Assembly: GCA_963835085.1 (NCBI GenBank)
Contig: CAWIED010000001.1
Coordinates: 3,553,948 to 3,617,947, forward strand
Length of the DNA: 64,000 nucleotides
From: JBDIAG01 sp963835085
GTDB lineage: Bacteria; Actinomycetota; Actinomycetes; Actinomycetales; CAWJMD01
Direction: 5' to 3'
Each line of letters opens with the position of its first letter. Position 1 is the stretch's first letter. Below, piece by piece: positions 44,860 to 53,816 of this stretch. The position numbers and the translations under genes are program-made. The notes below the pieces were generated by a model. That model searched no databases and was not told where the DNA came from. It was given only the letters and a program-made list of their open reading frames with translations.

Positions 44860-45324
44860 ATGAGGACCCAGTTGTCGCTCCCCAAGCTGGCGCTCGTATC
44901 GGCGCTCGCGCTGGCCGGCCTGACCGCGTGCGGTTCCGGCAGCACTCCCACCACGTCGCCGACCCCAACCCCCTCGGAGACCTCTGTGACAACTCCGCCC
45001 AGCACCGGGACAGGCGCCACTGCTCTCACCGTGACGCTCACCAACGGCAAGCCGGTCACGTACCACCTCACCTGCAACCCGACCGGCGGTGATCACCCCA
45101 ACGCGCAGGCAGCCTGCGAGCAGGTGCTGGCCGCCGGCCCGGCCGCCTTCAAGCCGGTGCCTCCCGGCACGAAATGCACCCAGCAGTACGGCGGCCCGCA
45201 GCGCGCCACGGTCACCGGCACCGTCAACGGCACAGCGGTGAACGCGTCGTTCTCGCTGTCCAACGGTTGCGAGATCGCCCGGTGGGACACGCTCGCCCTG
45301 CTCCTCGGCCCGGCGGGCGCTTAG
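44860..45324 (+). CDS. Secreted lipoprotein of the subtilisin-inhibitor (SSI) family
   Basis: 154 residues. Lipobox LTAC gives lipidated C24. A Thr/Pro/Ser-rich spacer (27-52) leads to an SSI-like domain with four cysteines (C72, C86, C106, C137) spaced like the two disulfides of Streptomyces subtilisin inhibitor, and SNGCEIARWDTL near the end. The region of the reactive bond reads CTQQYGGP, unlike the CPMVYDP of SSI, so the target protease, if any, differs. Acts outside the cell, anchored to the membrane. An AT-rich gap with ATCTAGTAGAT (44751-44761) precedes the gene. Confidence 0.8.
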   Translation: MRTQLSLPKLALVSALALAGLTACGSGSTPTTSPTPTPSETSVTTPPSTGTGATALTVTLTNGKPVTYHLTCNPTGGDHPNAQAACEQVLAAGPAAFKPVPPGTKCTQQYGGPQRATVTGTVNGTAVNASFSLSNGCEIARWDTLALLLGPAGA

Positions 45325-45343
45325 GGCGCGTCCTAGACCAGGC

Positions 45344-46234
45344 TCAGCGCAGCAGCCGCGACATCCGCCGATCCGCAAGGGGTTTGCCCCCGGTCTGGCA
45401 GGTGGCGCAGTACTGCAGCGACGAGTCGGCGAACGACACCTCTCGCACCACGTCACCGCACACCGGGCAGGTCTGGCCGGTGCGACCGTGCACCGCCATC
45501 CCTGCTCGCTTGGCGTCCTTCAATTCGGCCGCCGGCTTGCCGCTGGCCGCAGCCACCGCTCCGGAGAGCACGTCACGCAGTGCGGCGTACAGCCGATCGA
45601 GCTGCTCGTCGCTGAGCTTCGAGGCGATGGCGAAGGGCGAGAGCCTGGCGGCGTGCAGGATCTCGTCCGAATAGGCGTTGCCCACCCCGGCCAGCGTGCT
45701 CTGATCGCGCAACACGCCTTTGACCTGTCTGTTCACCCCGGCCAGCAACCCGGCCAGCGCCGCACGGTCGAAAGCGGGATCGAGCGGATCGGGGCCGAGG
45801 GTCGCGATCCGCTCGATCTCCTGCACGTCGCGCACGAGGTAGACGGCCAGCTTCTTGCGGGTTCCGGCCTCGGTCAGGTCGAACCCGGGCAACCGTCCGG
45901 GCACCTCCTTGTCCACCCGCGCGCCGTCGAGCCGCACGCGCAGCGCGATCGGCGATTTGCCGGGCCGGGCAGGCGTGACCGGCAGTCCGTCCGACCAGCG
46001 CAGCCAGCCCGCCTTCGCGAGATGAAAAGCCAGGTGCACCCCGTCGAAATGCAGGACGATCCACTTGCCGTACCGGTCCACGCCATTGATCGTGAGCCCC
46101 TCCAGCGCCTGGGGCGGCGGATCGAACGTCTTGAGGACGGTGATCGAGGCCACGTCCACTCCCGCCACCACCGCGCCTACGGTGCGCTCGCGGAGAAAGT
46201 CGACGAGGCCCGCCACCTCGGGCAGTTCAGGCAT
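45344..46234 (-). CDS. Formamidopyrimidine-DNA glycosylase family protein (Fpg/MutM-like)
   Basis: 296 residues. N-terminal PELPEV gives catalytic P2 and E3; a C4 zinc finger is seen at C256/C259/C276/C279 (CPVCGD and YCATCQ). ITVLKTF and the LAGVGNAYSDEILHAA helix-two-turn-helix are family features. It excises oxidised purines such as 8-oxoguanine. It overlaps the preceding kinase gene by eight bases, an odd pairing. A Nei-type relative lies at 11.4 kb. Confidence 0.9.
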   Translation of the reverse strand: MPELPEVAGLVDFLRERTVGAVVAGVDVASITVLKTFDPPPQALEGLTINGVDRYGKWIVLHFDGVHLAFHLAKAGWLRWSDGLPVTPARPGKSPIALRVRLDGARVDKEVPGRLPGFDLTEAGTRKKLAVYLVRDVQEIERIATLGPDPLDPAFDRAALAGLLAGVNRQVKGVLRDQSTLAGVGNAYSDEILHAARLSPFAIASKLSDEQLDRLYAALRDVLSGAVAAASGKPAAELKDAKRAGMAVHGRTGQTCPVCGDVVREVSFADSSLQYCATCQTGGKPLADRRMSRLLR

Positions 46235-47153
46235 CGGCGCTCACCTCCTGTCGGGCCAGAGCCTGTCGGGCCAGATCGACCGCACCCCACACCGGATCGC
46301 GATGCAGCACCCGGATGTCGTGCAGGCCGGCCGCTTCCAGCCGCTGCCGCACCCCGTCGGCAGCCTCCGAGACGTTCATGACCAGGCCACCCGCCAACAC
46401 CACCGGCCCGTCGATGCCCACCCGTCGGCAGGCCACGATGACCTCGTTGGCCGCCGCGTCGACAACCCCGGAGAACACCTCGGCGGCCACCGGGCAGCCT
46501 TCGCGCAACGCCTGGATCACCGCGGGCGAATATCCGGCCCAGACTCCTGAACCGGGCCGGGCGTACACCTCGCCAATGAGCTGCACGGGCTCATCGAGAC
46601 CCACCGCCTCCAGCAGCAGGTGGGTGAGCCGACTGGTGGGCCGTTCGTGGTCGAGGTCTGCCAGCGCCCGCCGGATCGACTCGCGCACGAGGCCGTACCC
46701 GCTGCCTTCGTCACCCAGCAGCCAGCCCCAGCCCCCGGAGCGGGCGGAGCGGCCGTCGGGCGCCAGTGCCCAGGCGGCCGAACCGGTGCCGAAGATGAGC
46801 ACGCAGCCCGTGGGCACCTCGCCCGCGGCGAGCAGGAGCTGCGTGTCGTGCACGGCACGCACCTGTGCGTCCGGAAAGCGTTCGCTGACAATCCGTTTCA
46901 GTGTCCGAGCGAGCTCCTCGGTATCGATGCCGGCCGATCCGACCACGAGCGAGCGCACCGCCGGGGCCACCGGTCCCAGAGCTGCCACCAGCTCGTCCAG
47001 CGCGGCGGCCGAGCCCTCGACGCCCACCGACTGGATGCTCGCCGTACCGACCGAGCAGTCCGCCAGCACGTTCTGGGGCGACCCGGCGCCCTCGTCCATC
47101 ACCACCGCGCGGGTCTTCGTCCCGCCGATGTCTACGCCCATCACCGTTGCCAC
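46227..47153 (-). CDS. BadF/BadG/BcrA/BcrD-type kinase, N-acetylglucosamine kinase-like
   Basis: 308 residues from GTG 47153; ATG 47141 and GTG 47144 are alternatives, and the long open frame beyond is antisense to the DUF202 genes. MGVDIGGTKTRAVVMD supplies the first phosphate loop of the ASKHA fold, IFGTGSAAWAL the second and VVLAGGLVMNV the adenosine motif; WGWLLGDEGSGYGLVR is typical of eukaryote-like GlcNAc kinases. It probably phosphorylates an amino sugar from wall recycling. Divergent from the DUF202 pair, co-transcribed with fpg. Confidence 0.83.
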   Translation of the reverse strand: MATVMGVDIGGTKTRAVVMDEGAGSPQNVLADCSVGTASIQSVGVEGSAAALDELVAALGPVAPAVRSLVVGSAGIDTEELARTLKRIVSERFPDAQVRAVHDTQLLLAAGEVPTGCVLIFGTGSAAWALAPDGRSARSGGWGWLLGDEGSGYGLVRESIRRALADLDHERPTSRLTHLLLEAVGLDEPVQLIGEVYARPGSGVWAGYSPAVIQALREGCPVAAEVFSGVVDAAANEVIVACRRVGIDGPVVLAGGLVMNVSEAADGVRQRLEAAGLHDIRVLHRDPVWGAVDLARQALARQEVSADA

Positions 47154-47201
47154 AGCCCAATCAAACCTCACAGCGACGGTTGCGGGGATACCTTGAGCCT
47201 C

Positions 47202-47570
47202 GTGACCTGGGACTGGCGCCGCTCGCTGACTCTGCAAGGAAAAGACCCCGACCCACGCTTCACGCTGGCCAATGAGCGCACCTTTCTCGCCTGGATCCGC
47301 ACCTCGCTGGCCCTCACCGCGGGCGGCATCGCCCTCGACGCCTTCTCCGGGCCGACCTTCAGCCCCGGCGTCCGAGCCGTGCTGTCCGTGGCTCTGCTCG
47401 CGCTGGGCGCTCTGCTTGCTCTCGGATCCTTCCTGCGCTGGTTCAACAGCGAGCAACGGATGCGCACCGACCGTTCCCTCAACTTTCCGCTGATCGCCCC
47501 CGTGCTGGCCGGCGGCGTGGGCATCGCCGGGTTCGTGATGGTCGTGGCGCTGTTGACGAGCACACGATGA
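47202..47570 (+). CDS. DUF202 family membrane protein
   Basis: 122 residues from GTG 47202. DPRFTLANERTFLAWIRTSL is the DUF202 signature, followed by three hydrophobic segments (YidH type). Function unknown; a second, shorter DUF202 protein follows 13 bases after the stop. Confidence 0.82.
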   Translation: MTWDWRRSLTLQGKDPDPRFTLANERTFLAWIRTSLALTAGGIALDAFSGPTFSPGVRAVLSVALLALGALLALGSFLRWFNSEQRMRTDRSLNFPLIAPVLAGGVGIAGFVMVVALLTSTR

Positions 47571-47583
47571 GCGCACAGTCGCA

Positions 47584-47904
47584 GTGACCGAACGCCCCGT
47601 CCGCGACCCCGGACTACAGCCGGAACGCACGTCGATCGCGTGGACGCGCACCTGCGTCTCGCTGATCGCCGTGGGCCTGATCGGGACGAGGTTCCACTCC
47701 GGCGGCCTGCCGGTGGTCATCTCGCTCGTCGGCTTGCTCGTCGCCGCCGTCTTCATGGCGGTCTCCAGTCAACGGGGTCGCCAGACTGAACGCGACCTGC
47801 CGAGCGGACACATTCAACCCGCTGTGGGTCTGTGCGTGGCGCTCACCGGGTTGGTGCTGGCGCTCAATGTGATGGCCGTCGTCATGGTGCTGTCTCACAC
47901 CTGA
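47584..47904 (+). CDS. DUF202 family membrane protein, second copy
   Basis: 106 residues from GTG 47584. DPGLQPERTSIAWTRTCVSL matches the DUF202 start, with three membrane segments. Two DUF202 genes in tandem are common in Actinobacteria, and the proteins may pair in the membrane. Converges on the oligopeptidase gene. Confidence 0.82.
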   Translation: MTERPVRDPGLQPERTSIAWTRTCVSLIAVGLIGTRFHSGGLPVVISLVGLLVAAVFMAVSSQRGRQTERDLPSGHIQPAVGLCVALTGLVLALNVMAVVMVLSHT

Positions 47905-47936
47905 GCCGACGCCCCTGCAGAATCCGGCCGCTCAGG

Positions 47937-50114
47937 TCAGTCGGCCAGCCCGAGCCGATCGAGGATCCACGCCAGTTCGTACGCCCGGTCACGCCAGGCG
48001 CTGTAACGTCCGGACGCTCCGCCGTGGCCGCCGTCCAGCTCGGTCTTGAGCAGGTAGGGGCCGCCGTGGGGAGCGCGTTCGCGCAACCGAGCCACCCACT
48101 TGGCCGGTTCCACGTAGCGCACTCGGGTGTCATGCAGGCTGGTGATGGCCAGGATCGGCGGGTAGGCCCGGTCGGCCACCTGCTCATAGGGCGCGTACGA
48201 CTTGATGTAGTCGTACGCGGCCTGGTCGGCGAGCGGGTCACCCCACTCCTCACGCTCGATCACCGTCAGCGGCAGGCTGGGGTCGAGCATGGTGGTGAGG
48301 GCGTCGACGAACGGCACTCCCGCCAGCACCCCGGCGAACCTCTCCGGCGCCAGATTGGCCACCGCTCCCATCAGCAGGCCACCGGCACTGGCCCCCGAGG
48401 CCACCACGCGCTGCGGGTCGGCCCACCTGAGCGCCACCAGGTGCTCGGCGCACGAGACGAAATCGGTGAAGGTCGTCGCCTTCTTGTCGAGCCGACCGGC
48501 TTCGTACCAGTTTCGGCCCAGCTCGCCGCCGCCGCGCACGTGCGCCACCGCATAGACGACCCCGCGTTCGAGCAGAGCGAGCCGGGAGACGACGAAGGCC
48601 GGGTCGATCGAAGTCTCATACGACCCATAGCCGTACAGCAGCACGGGGTTTCGGCCATCCGGCCGGGTGCCGCGCCGGTAGACCACCGAGATCGGCACCA
48701 GGGTTCCATCGCTGGCCCGGGCCCATTCGCGATGGCTGTCGAACGCCGTGACGTCGACACCTCGAACCTCGGTCTGCTTGCGCAGCAATAGTTCTCGTGT
48801 GGTCGGATCGAGATCGTAGACGGTGGAGGGAGTCACGAACGACGAGTACGCCAGCCGCACGTACGGACACTGCGGGTCGGGCACGAGATCGAACTCGGCC
48901 GTGAACAGCTGCTCGTCGAAGGGCACCTCCCAGCCCACGCCCACCTCAGGCCAGCTCTGGCTCACCGCAGGGGTCGTCTCCGCTTCGAGCACCGGCAGCA
49001 CCAGCACCCGGGCGATCCCGTCGCGGCGCAGCGACACAACGATGTCGCCCGCCACCGCTGACGCGCCCAGCACCCGCACGCCCGCAGGCGGCAACAGCAC
49101 GGTGTGCCAGTGCTGCGCAGCCGGCTCAGCGGTCGATGCCACCGCGACGGCAAAGTCCGTCGCGATGGACCCCGACTCCACCGGCCCGTTGTGCACGATG
49201 AGCAGCTGCTCGCGGGCACCCACGCGCACATGGTCGACGTCGTACTCCACCCCGTCGCGGCGTTCGGCAACCAGGACGGGCCGCGCGCCGGGATCGGCGA
49301 GGTCGAGCAGGTGATACTCGCTCGTGCTGCGAGATCCGGCGCCGATCAAGAGGTAGCGCCGGCTGGTGCTGAGATCGACGCCGAGCCAGAATCGCTCATC
49401 GTGCTCCACCAGCACGGTCTCGTCGTCGGTGACGGGGGTGCCCAGCACATGCCGGCGCACCTCGTGTGGACGCCACGCGTCATCGACCACCGTGTAATAG
49501 AAGTGCGCCGAGTCGGCCCCCCACACCACGCCGTAGAAGGCACCGGGCACTTCATCGGCGGCGAGCTCGCCGGTGCGAAGGTCTTTGACGCGCACCGTGA
49601 ATCGCTCGTCACCGCTGTCGTCGACGGAATATGCGAGCAGGTTGTGGTCGGCGCTGACGGCCACCGCGCCGAGGCCGAAGAAGGGCAGGTCGCGGGCCTC
49701 GTCGTTGCCGTCGAGGAACACCTCCTCGCCGGGCAGCGGCACTCCGGCACGGACGGCCGGTGGATCCCACTCGTCTGCCACCACGGGGCTGCGCGCGTAG
49801 ACGGGGTACTGGGCACCGTCGCGGGTTCGGGTGTAGTACCACCACGGCCCGAGCCGGACGGGCACCGAGACGTCATCGGTGACCGTGCGCGCCACGATGT
49901 CGCGGAACAGCCGCTCGCGCAGACCGGCGAGGTGGTGCGTGCTGGCCGCCGCGTAATCGTTCTCGGCAGCCAGATGTGCCAGCACCTGGGGTGCGGTCTC
50001 ATCGGCCAGCCAGCCGTACTCATCGACCCTCGTGTCGCCGTGAGTCGTCACCTCGACCGGTTCGCGGCGCGCCGGGGGTGGCGGAAACGGCATGCCGTGG
50101 GCGTCAGCAGACAT
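47937..50114 (-). CDS. Oligopeptidase B-like S9 family peptidase
   Basis: 725 residues from ATG 50114 (TTG 50132 is the longer alternative). The N-terminal 400 residues form the beta-propeller that limits access to small peptides. The catalytic triad is S576 (SGASAGGLL), D662 (SLHDTRV) and H697 (DGGHGGASGR). YGYGSYETSIDP and RGGGELGRNWYEAG are hallmarks of oligopeptidase B, which cuts after Arg or Lys. It should be cytoplasmic. Divergent from the hydrolase gene at 50163 with a 48-base gap. Confidence 0.92.
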   Translation of the reverse strand: MSADAHGMPFPPPPARREPVEVTTHGDTRVDEYGWLADETAPQVLAHLAAENDYAAASTHHLAGLRERLFRDIVARTVTDDVSVPVRLGPWWYYTRTRDGAQYPVYARSPVVADEWDPPAVRAGVPLPGEEVFLDGNDEARDLPFFGLGAVAVSADHNLLAYSVDDSGDERFTVRVKDLRTGELAADEVPGAFYGVVWGADSAHFYYTVVDDAWRPHEVRRHVLGTPVTDDETVLVEHDERFWLGVDLSTSRRYLLIGAGSRSTSEYHLLDLADPGARPVLVAERRDGVEYDVDHVRVGAREQLLIVHNGPVESGSIATDFAVAVASTAEPAAQHWHTVLLPPAGVRVLGASAVAGDIVVSLRRDGIARVLVLPVLEAETTPAVSQSWPEVGVGWEVPFDEQLFTAEFDLVPDPQCPYVRLAYSSFVTPSTVYDLDPTTRELLLRKQTEVRGVDVTAFDSHREWARASDGTLVPISVVYRRGTRPDGRNPVLLYGYGSYETSIDPAFVVSRLALLERGVVYAVAHVRGGGELGRNWYEAGRLDKKATTFTDFVSCAEHLVALRWADPQRVVASGASAGGLLMGAVANLAPERFAGVLAGVPFVDALTTMLDPSLPLTVIEREEWGDPLADQAAYDYIKSYAPYEQVADRAYPPILAITSLHDTRVRYVEPAKWVARLRERAPHGGPYLLKTELDGGHGGASGRYSAWRDRAYELAWILDRLGLAD

Positions 50115-50162
50115 TGGACGACCATAGGGCAAGGCCGGAGCAGGAGCATTAGCCTTGCCATC

Positions 50163-50948
50163 ATGAGCGGGCAGCCAGCGCGGTTGAGCGTGGAGCTACA
50201 TGGTCTGCAACTGTCGTCCGACACGTCGGCGCTCGTGCTCGGCCCTGCCATCGGCACCACCGCGCAGATGTGGCATCCGGTGCTGCCGTACCTGACAGAC
50301 GTGCCGGTCGTGCTCTATTCGATGCGTGGCCACGGGGGGTCGGAGTTCGGGCCGGGGCCGTACTCGTTGAGCGAGCTGGCCGACGACGTCGTGGCGGTGA
50401 TGGATCAACTCGGCCTGGGCCGGGCTCACCACGCGGGCGTCTCCCTCGGGGGCATGGTGGCGATGGAGCTCGGTCTGCGTCACCCCGAGCGCGTGCGGTC
50501 GCTGTGCATCATCGCTTCGAGCGCCCACCCGGGCAATCGCGACTCCTGGATCGAGCGCGCCGCCACCGCCCGCGAGCACGGCCTCGCCGGGCTGGCCGAC
50601 GCTTCGATGGAGCGCTGGTTCACTGCCGACTTCCTCGAAGACCCCGAGGCGCGAGCGACCCATCTGGCGTTTCTCGGGGTTGAGCCCGAGGCGTACGCGG
50701 CGTGTTGTGAGGCCCTGGCGGACATCGACCTGCGGGCGGAGCTGGGTGCGGTGACCGCCCCCACCCTGGTGATCGCCGGTGCCGACGACCAGGCTCTGCC
50801 GCCCGCGCATTCGCAGGTGATCGCCGACGCCATCCCCGGAGCCACCATGGCGACCGTCGCAGGCTGCGCCCACCTGCCCCCGACCCAACAGCCGCGGGCG
50901 GTGGCAGAGCTCTTGCGCGGCTTTCTCGGACTGCCGCCTGTGGCCTAG
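50163..50948 (+). CDS. Alpha/beta hydrolase, 3-oxoadipate enol-lactonase-like
   Basis: 261 residues from ATG 50163; an open frame upstream is antisense to the peptidase gene. Nucleophile elbow GVSLGG (S94), acid D208/D209 (AGADDQALP) and H237 (AGCAHLPP). The order and RGHGGSEFGPGPYSL loop resemble PcaD, the lactonase of the protocatechuate pathway, but no other pca gene is near, so the substrate remains open. Confidence 0.83.
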   Translation: MSGQPARLSVELHGLQLSSDTSALVLGPAIGTTAQMWHPVLPYLTDVPVVLYSMRGHGGSEFGPGPYSLSELADDVVAVMDQLGLGRAHHAGVSLGGMVAMELGLRHPERVRSLCIIASSAHPGNRDSWIERAATAREHGLAGLADASMERWFTADFLEDPEARATHLAFLGVEPEAYAACCEALADIDLRAELGAVTAPTLVIAGADDQALPPAHSQVIADAIPGATMATVAGCAHLPPTQQPRAVAELLRGFLGLPPVA

Positions 50949-51014
50949 TCATCGCAGGAATAGCAGAATCTGAAAGAGTGAAGCCAGCGACGACGCCGTA
51001 ACCAGGAGGACGCT

Positions 51015-51449
51015 GTGACCGATCCCTATCACCCCACCACTGAGGCCCTTCCTGCCGAAGAGTGCTGGCGGCTGCTTCGCTCTCAGCCGACGACCAGGAT
51101 CGCCGGCCTCATGGCCGGCCGAATCGAGGTGTTTCCCGTCAACTCGGCAGTGATCGAAGACACCGTCGTCATCCGCACCGCCCCGGGCACCCTGCTGGCC
51201 ACGATGTCGGCCTCCACCGAGGTGGTCGTCGAGGCGGACGGCGTCGAGATCCGCGAGGGCGTTCCGCACGCGTGGAGCGTTGTGCTGAGAGGCACCACCG
51301 AGACCGTCGACAGCGTCCCCGAGGAGGAAGACCTCGACGCCAACGGCCCGCAGCCGTGGCAGGGCGGCGTCAAAGACGAGTTCCTCAAGGTCACGCCGTC
51401 GGAGATCACCGGCCGACGCTTCCCGGTGACGGGCGACACCCGCGAGTAA
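51015..51449 (+). CDS. Pyridoxamine 5'-phosphate oxidase-family flavoprotein
   Basis: 144 residues, GTG start with a near-perfect AGGAGG site. The RIAGLMAGRIEVFPVNSAV stretch and the following VVIRTAPGTLL fit the split-barrel, FMN- or F420-binding PPOX-like fold. Small members of this group in Actinobacteria reduce or protect against various compounds. Substrate and cofactor unknown. Confidence 0.8.
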   Translation: MTDPYHPTTEALPAEECWRLLRSQPTTRIAGLMAGRIEVFPVNSAVIEDTVVIRTAPGTLLATMSASTEVVVEADGVEIREGVPHAWSVVLRGTTETVDSVPEEEDLDANGPQPWQGGVKDEFLKVTPSEITGRRFPVTGDTRE

Positions 51450-51453
51450 CGCC

Positions 51454-52266
51454 TCAGGCGTGCCACGGATCCAGTCGGGGGCGCTTGGGCTCGATCGCAT
51501 CACCGGACGACCGTCTGCGTAGCCGCCTGCCCACCCAGGGGCCCGCGTATTCACGGGCCCAGGTGAGGTCGGAGCGCAGACCGACGTCTACGTGCTCGGC
51601 CCCGTCGGCGATAGCAGCACACCGCTGCTCGAGGTCGGCTCCGTCCACCCCGCTGCCGGCGCCATCGGGCTCCACCACTCCCAGCGCCACAAGGGCCAGG
51701 AGACAGACGATCTCGTGGCCCTGTGACGTCAGATGAATCCGGTCGCCCGCCCACAGCCGCGCCTGGCGGAGCACCGGCATGCCCCACTGGTCGAGGAGGA
51801 ACGCCCCGCGCCGGCGGGCGATCGAGTTTAGGTGCGCGGCGAAGATCCCCACCCGACCGGCTGTCCAGCGAATGACCGGTGCGTCGCCGGGCGACACCGG
51901 CGTGGCCAGCAGTACATCGGCACCGCTGGCCTGGATGCGCACCACCGCCTCGTCGAGCTGTTCGGCGAGCTGCTCCACGTCGACCCTCGGCCGCAGGATG
52001 TCGTTGCCGCCGCCCACCAGGGTCACGAGATCGGGCTGCAGGGCGAGAGCGTCGTCGAGCTGACGACCGACGATGTCGGCGAGCAACCGTCCGCGCACCG
52101 CGACGTTGGCGTAGCTGAACTCGGCGCCGGCCGCCTCAGCACGCGCCGCCAGAGACTCGGCCAGACGGTCAGTCCAGCCCCGGTAGGAACCCGCTCGGGC
52201 CGGATCTTCGTCGACCATCCCCTCGGTGAACGAGTCGCCGATACTCACCATTCGCTGCCAGCTCAT
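51454..52266 (-). CDS. SGNH/GDSL-type hydrolase
   Basis: 270 residues from ATG 52266 (ATG 52275 also possible). Block I IGDSFTEG with S12, block III GGGNDI with N88, and block V DRIHLTSQGH with D175 and H178 make a complete SGNH esterase site. There is no signal peptide, so it acts in the cytoplasm. The C-terminal 60 residues are basic (GRRLRRRSSGD). Divergent from argG across a 90-base gap. Confidence 0.88.
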   Translation of the reverse strand: MSWQRMVSIGDSFTEGMVDEDPARAGSYRGWTDRLAESLAARAEAAGAEFSYANVAVRGRLLADIVGRQLDDALALQPDLVTLVGGGNDILRPRVDVEQLAEQLDEAVVRIQASGADVLLATPVSPGDAPVIRWTAGRVGIFAAHLNSIARRRGAFLLDQWGMPVLRQARLWAGDRIHLTSQGHEIVCLLALVALGVVEPDGAGSGVDGADLEQRCAAIADGAEHVDVGLRSDLTWAREYAGPWVGRRLRRRSSGDAIEPKRPRLDPWHA

Positions 52267-52356
52267 GAAGCCCATGGTGCCCAAGGCCGAACGGTCTGTG
52301 CGGCCCGGGTGAGAGGTGAGAACGGCGACACGGCTGCGGGCACTAGGCTCTCCTGC

Positions 52357-53781
52357 GTGTCAAAGGTCCTCACTTCGTTGCCCCTCGGCGAACGCGTCGG
52401 CATCGCCTTCTCCGGCGGTCTCGACACCTCAGTGGCGGTTGCCTGGATGCGGGAGAAGGGGTCCGTCCCCTGCACCTACACCGCCGATCTGGGCCAGTAC
52501 GACGAGCCGGACGTCTCGTCCGTGCCTGCCCGCGCCGGGGCGTACGGCGCGGAACTGTCCCGCCTGATCGACTGCCGCGCCGCCCTGGTGGAGGAGGGCC
52601 TGTCTGCCCTGGTGTCCGGGGCCTTCCACATCCGCTCGGCCGGCCGCCCGTACTTCAACACCACACCGCTCGGCCGCGCCGTCGCCGGGTCGCTGCTGGT
52701 GCGGGCGATGAAGGAAGACCAGGTCGACATCTGGGGTGACGGCTCCACGTTCAAGGGCAACGACATCGAGCGGTTCTACCGCTACGGCCTGCTTGCGAAC
52801 CCAGCGCTGCGCATCTACAAGCCCTGGCTGGACGCAGCCTTCGTCAGCGAGCTGGGCGGCCGGCACGAGATGTCGGCCTGGCTCAGCGAACGCGGCCTGC
52901 CCTACCGCGACAGCCAGGAGAAGGCCTACTCCACCGACGCCAACCTGTGGGGGGCGACCCACGAGGCCAAGACCCTTGAGCACCTGAGCACCAGCATCGA
53001 GACCGTCGAGCCGATCATGGGGGTGGCCTACTGGGATCCAGCGGTCGAGATCGCCACCGAAGACGTCGCCATCGGCTTCGCGCAGGGGCGTCCGGTCAGC
53101 ATCAACGGCAACCGGTTCGAGTCCGACCTCGCCCTGGTGATGGAGGCCAACACCATCGGCGGCCGGCACGGCCTCGGCATGAGCGACCAGATCGAGAACC
53201 GCATCATCGAGGCCAAGTCGCGCGGCATCTACGAGGCACCCGGCATGGCGCTGCTGCACCTCGCCTACGAGCGGCTCGTCAACGCCATCCACAACGAGGA
53301 CACGGTCGCGGCCTACCACAACGAGGGCCGCAAGCTCGGCCGGCTGCTCTACGAAGGCCGCTGGCTCGACCCGCAGTCGCTCATGCTGCGCGAGAGCCTG
53401 CAGCGCTGGGTGGGTGCGGCCGTCACCGGCGAGGTGACGCTGCGGCTGCGCCGGGGCTGGGACTACTCGATCCTCGACACCTCAGGGCCGGCGCTGTCGT
53501 ATCACCCTGACAAGCTCTCGATGGAACGCACCGAGGACGCGGCCTTCGGGCCGGTCGATCGGATCGGCCAGCTCACCATGCGCAATCTCGATATCGCTGA
53601 TTCGCGCACGAAGCTCGAGCAATATGCCGAGCTCGGTCTGCTTGGGGGAACTCATACCGACCTGGTCGGTGAGCTCACTCCCGGTGGCGGGCAGGCGATC
53701 TCGTCGTCGGCCAGGCCCTCCACCGAGGAGGAAGAGGTCGAGGCTCTCGACCGCGCCGCCATGGAGTTCGGCACGGACTGA
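52357..53781 (+). CDS. argG: Argininosuccinate synthase
   Basis: 474 residues from GTG 52357. The ATP pyrophosphatase loop AFSGGLDTSVAVAWM lies at about 18-32. TADLGQYDEPD and HIRSAGRPYFNTTPLGRAV follow, and the length marks the longer type-2 form of ArgG. It joins citrulline and aspartate in arginine synthesis. No ribosome site is seen and TAGGCT lies about ten bases upstream, so a leaderless mRNA is likely. No other arg gene is in the window, although arginine deiminase at 29.4 kb makes its substrate citrulline. Confidence 0.93.
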   Translation: MSKVLTSLPLGERVGIAFSGGLDTSVAVAWMREKGSVPCTYTADLGQYDEPDVSSVPARAGAYGAELSRLIDCRAALVEEGLSALVSGAFHIRSAGRPYFNTTPLGRAVAGSLLVRAMKEDQVDIWGDGSTFKGNDIERFYRYGLLANPALRIYKPWLDAAFVSELGGRHEMSAWLSERGLPYRDSQEKAYSTDANLWGATHEAKTLEHLSTSIETVEPIMGVAYWDPAVEIATEDVAIGFAQGRPVSINGNRFESDLALVMEANTIGGRHGLGMSDQIENRIIEAKSRGIYEAPGMALLHLAYERLVNAIHNEDTVAAYHNEGRKLGRLLYEGRWLDPQSLMLRESLQRWVGAAVTGEVTLRLRRGWDYSILDTSGPALSYHPDKLSMERTEDAAFGPVDRIGQLTMRNLDIADSRTKLEQYAELGLLGGTHTDLVGELTPGGGQAISSSARPSTEEEEVEALDRAAMEFGTD

Positions 53782-53816
53782 TCAGTGCCGACTGATCAGT
53801 GACCCGACTGATCAGT
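53777..53816 (+). repeat. Three copies of the palindrome ACTGATCAGT
   Basis: Copies at 53777-53786, 53791-53800 and 53807-53816, spaced by 14 and 16 bases. The first contains the argG stop codon; the third contains the stop codon of the convergent membrane-protein gene. Each is a perfect 10-base palindrome. They may act in termination or as binding sites. Confidence 0.85.
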
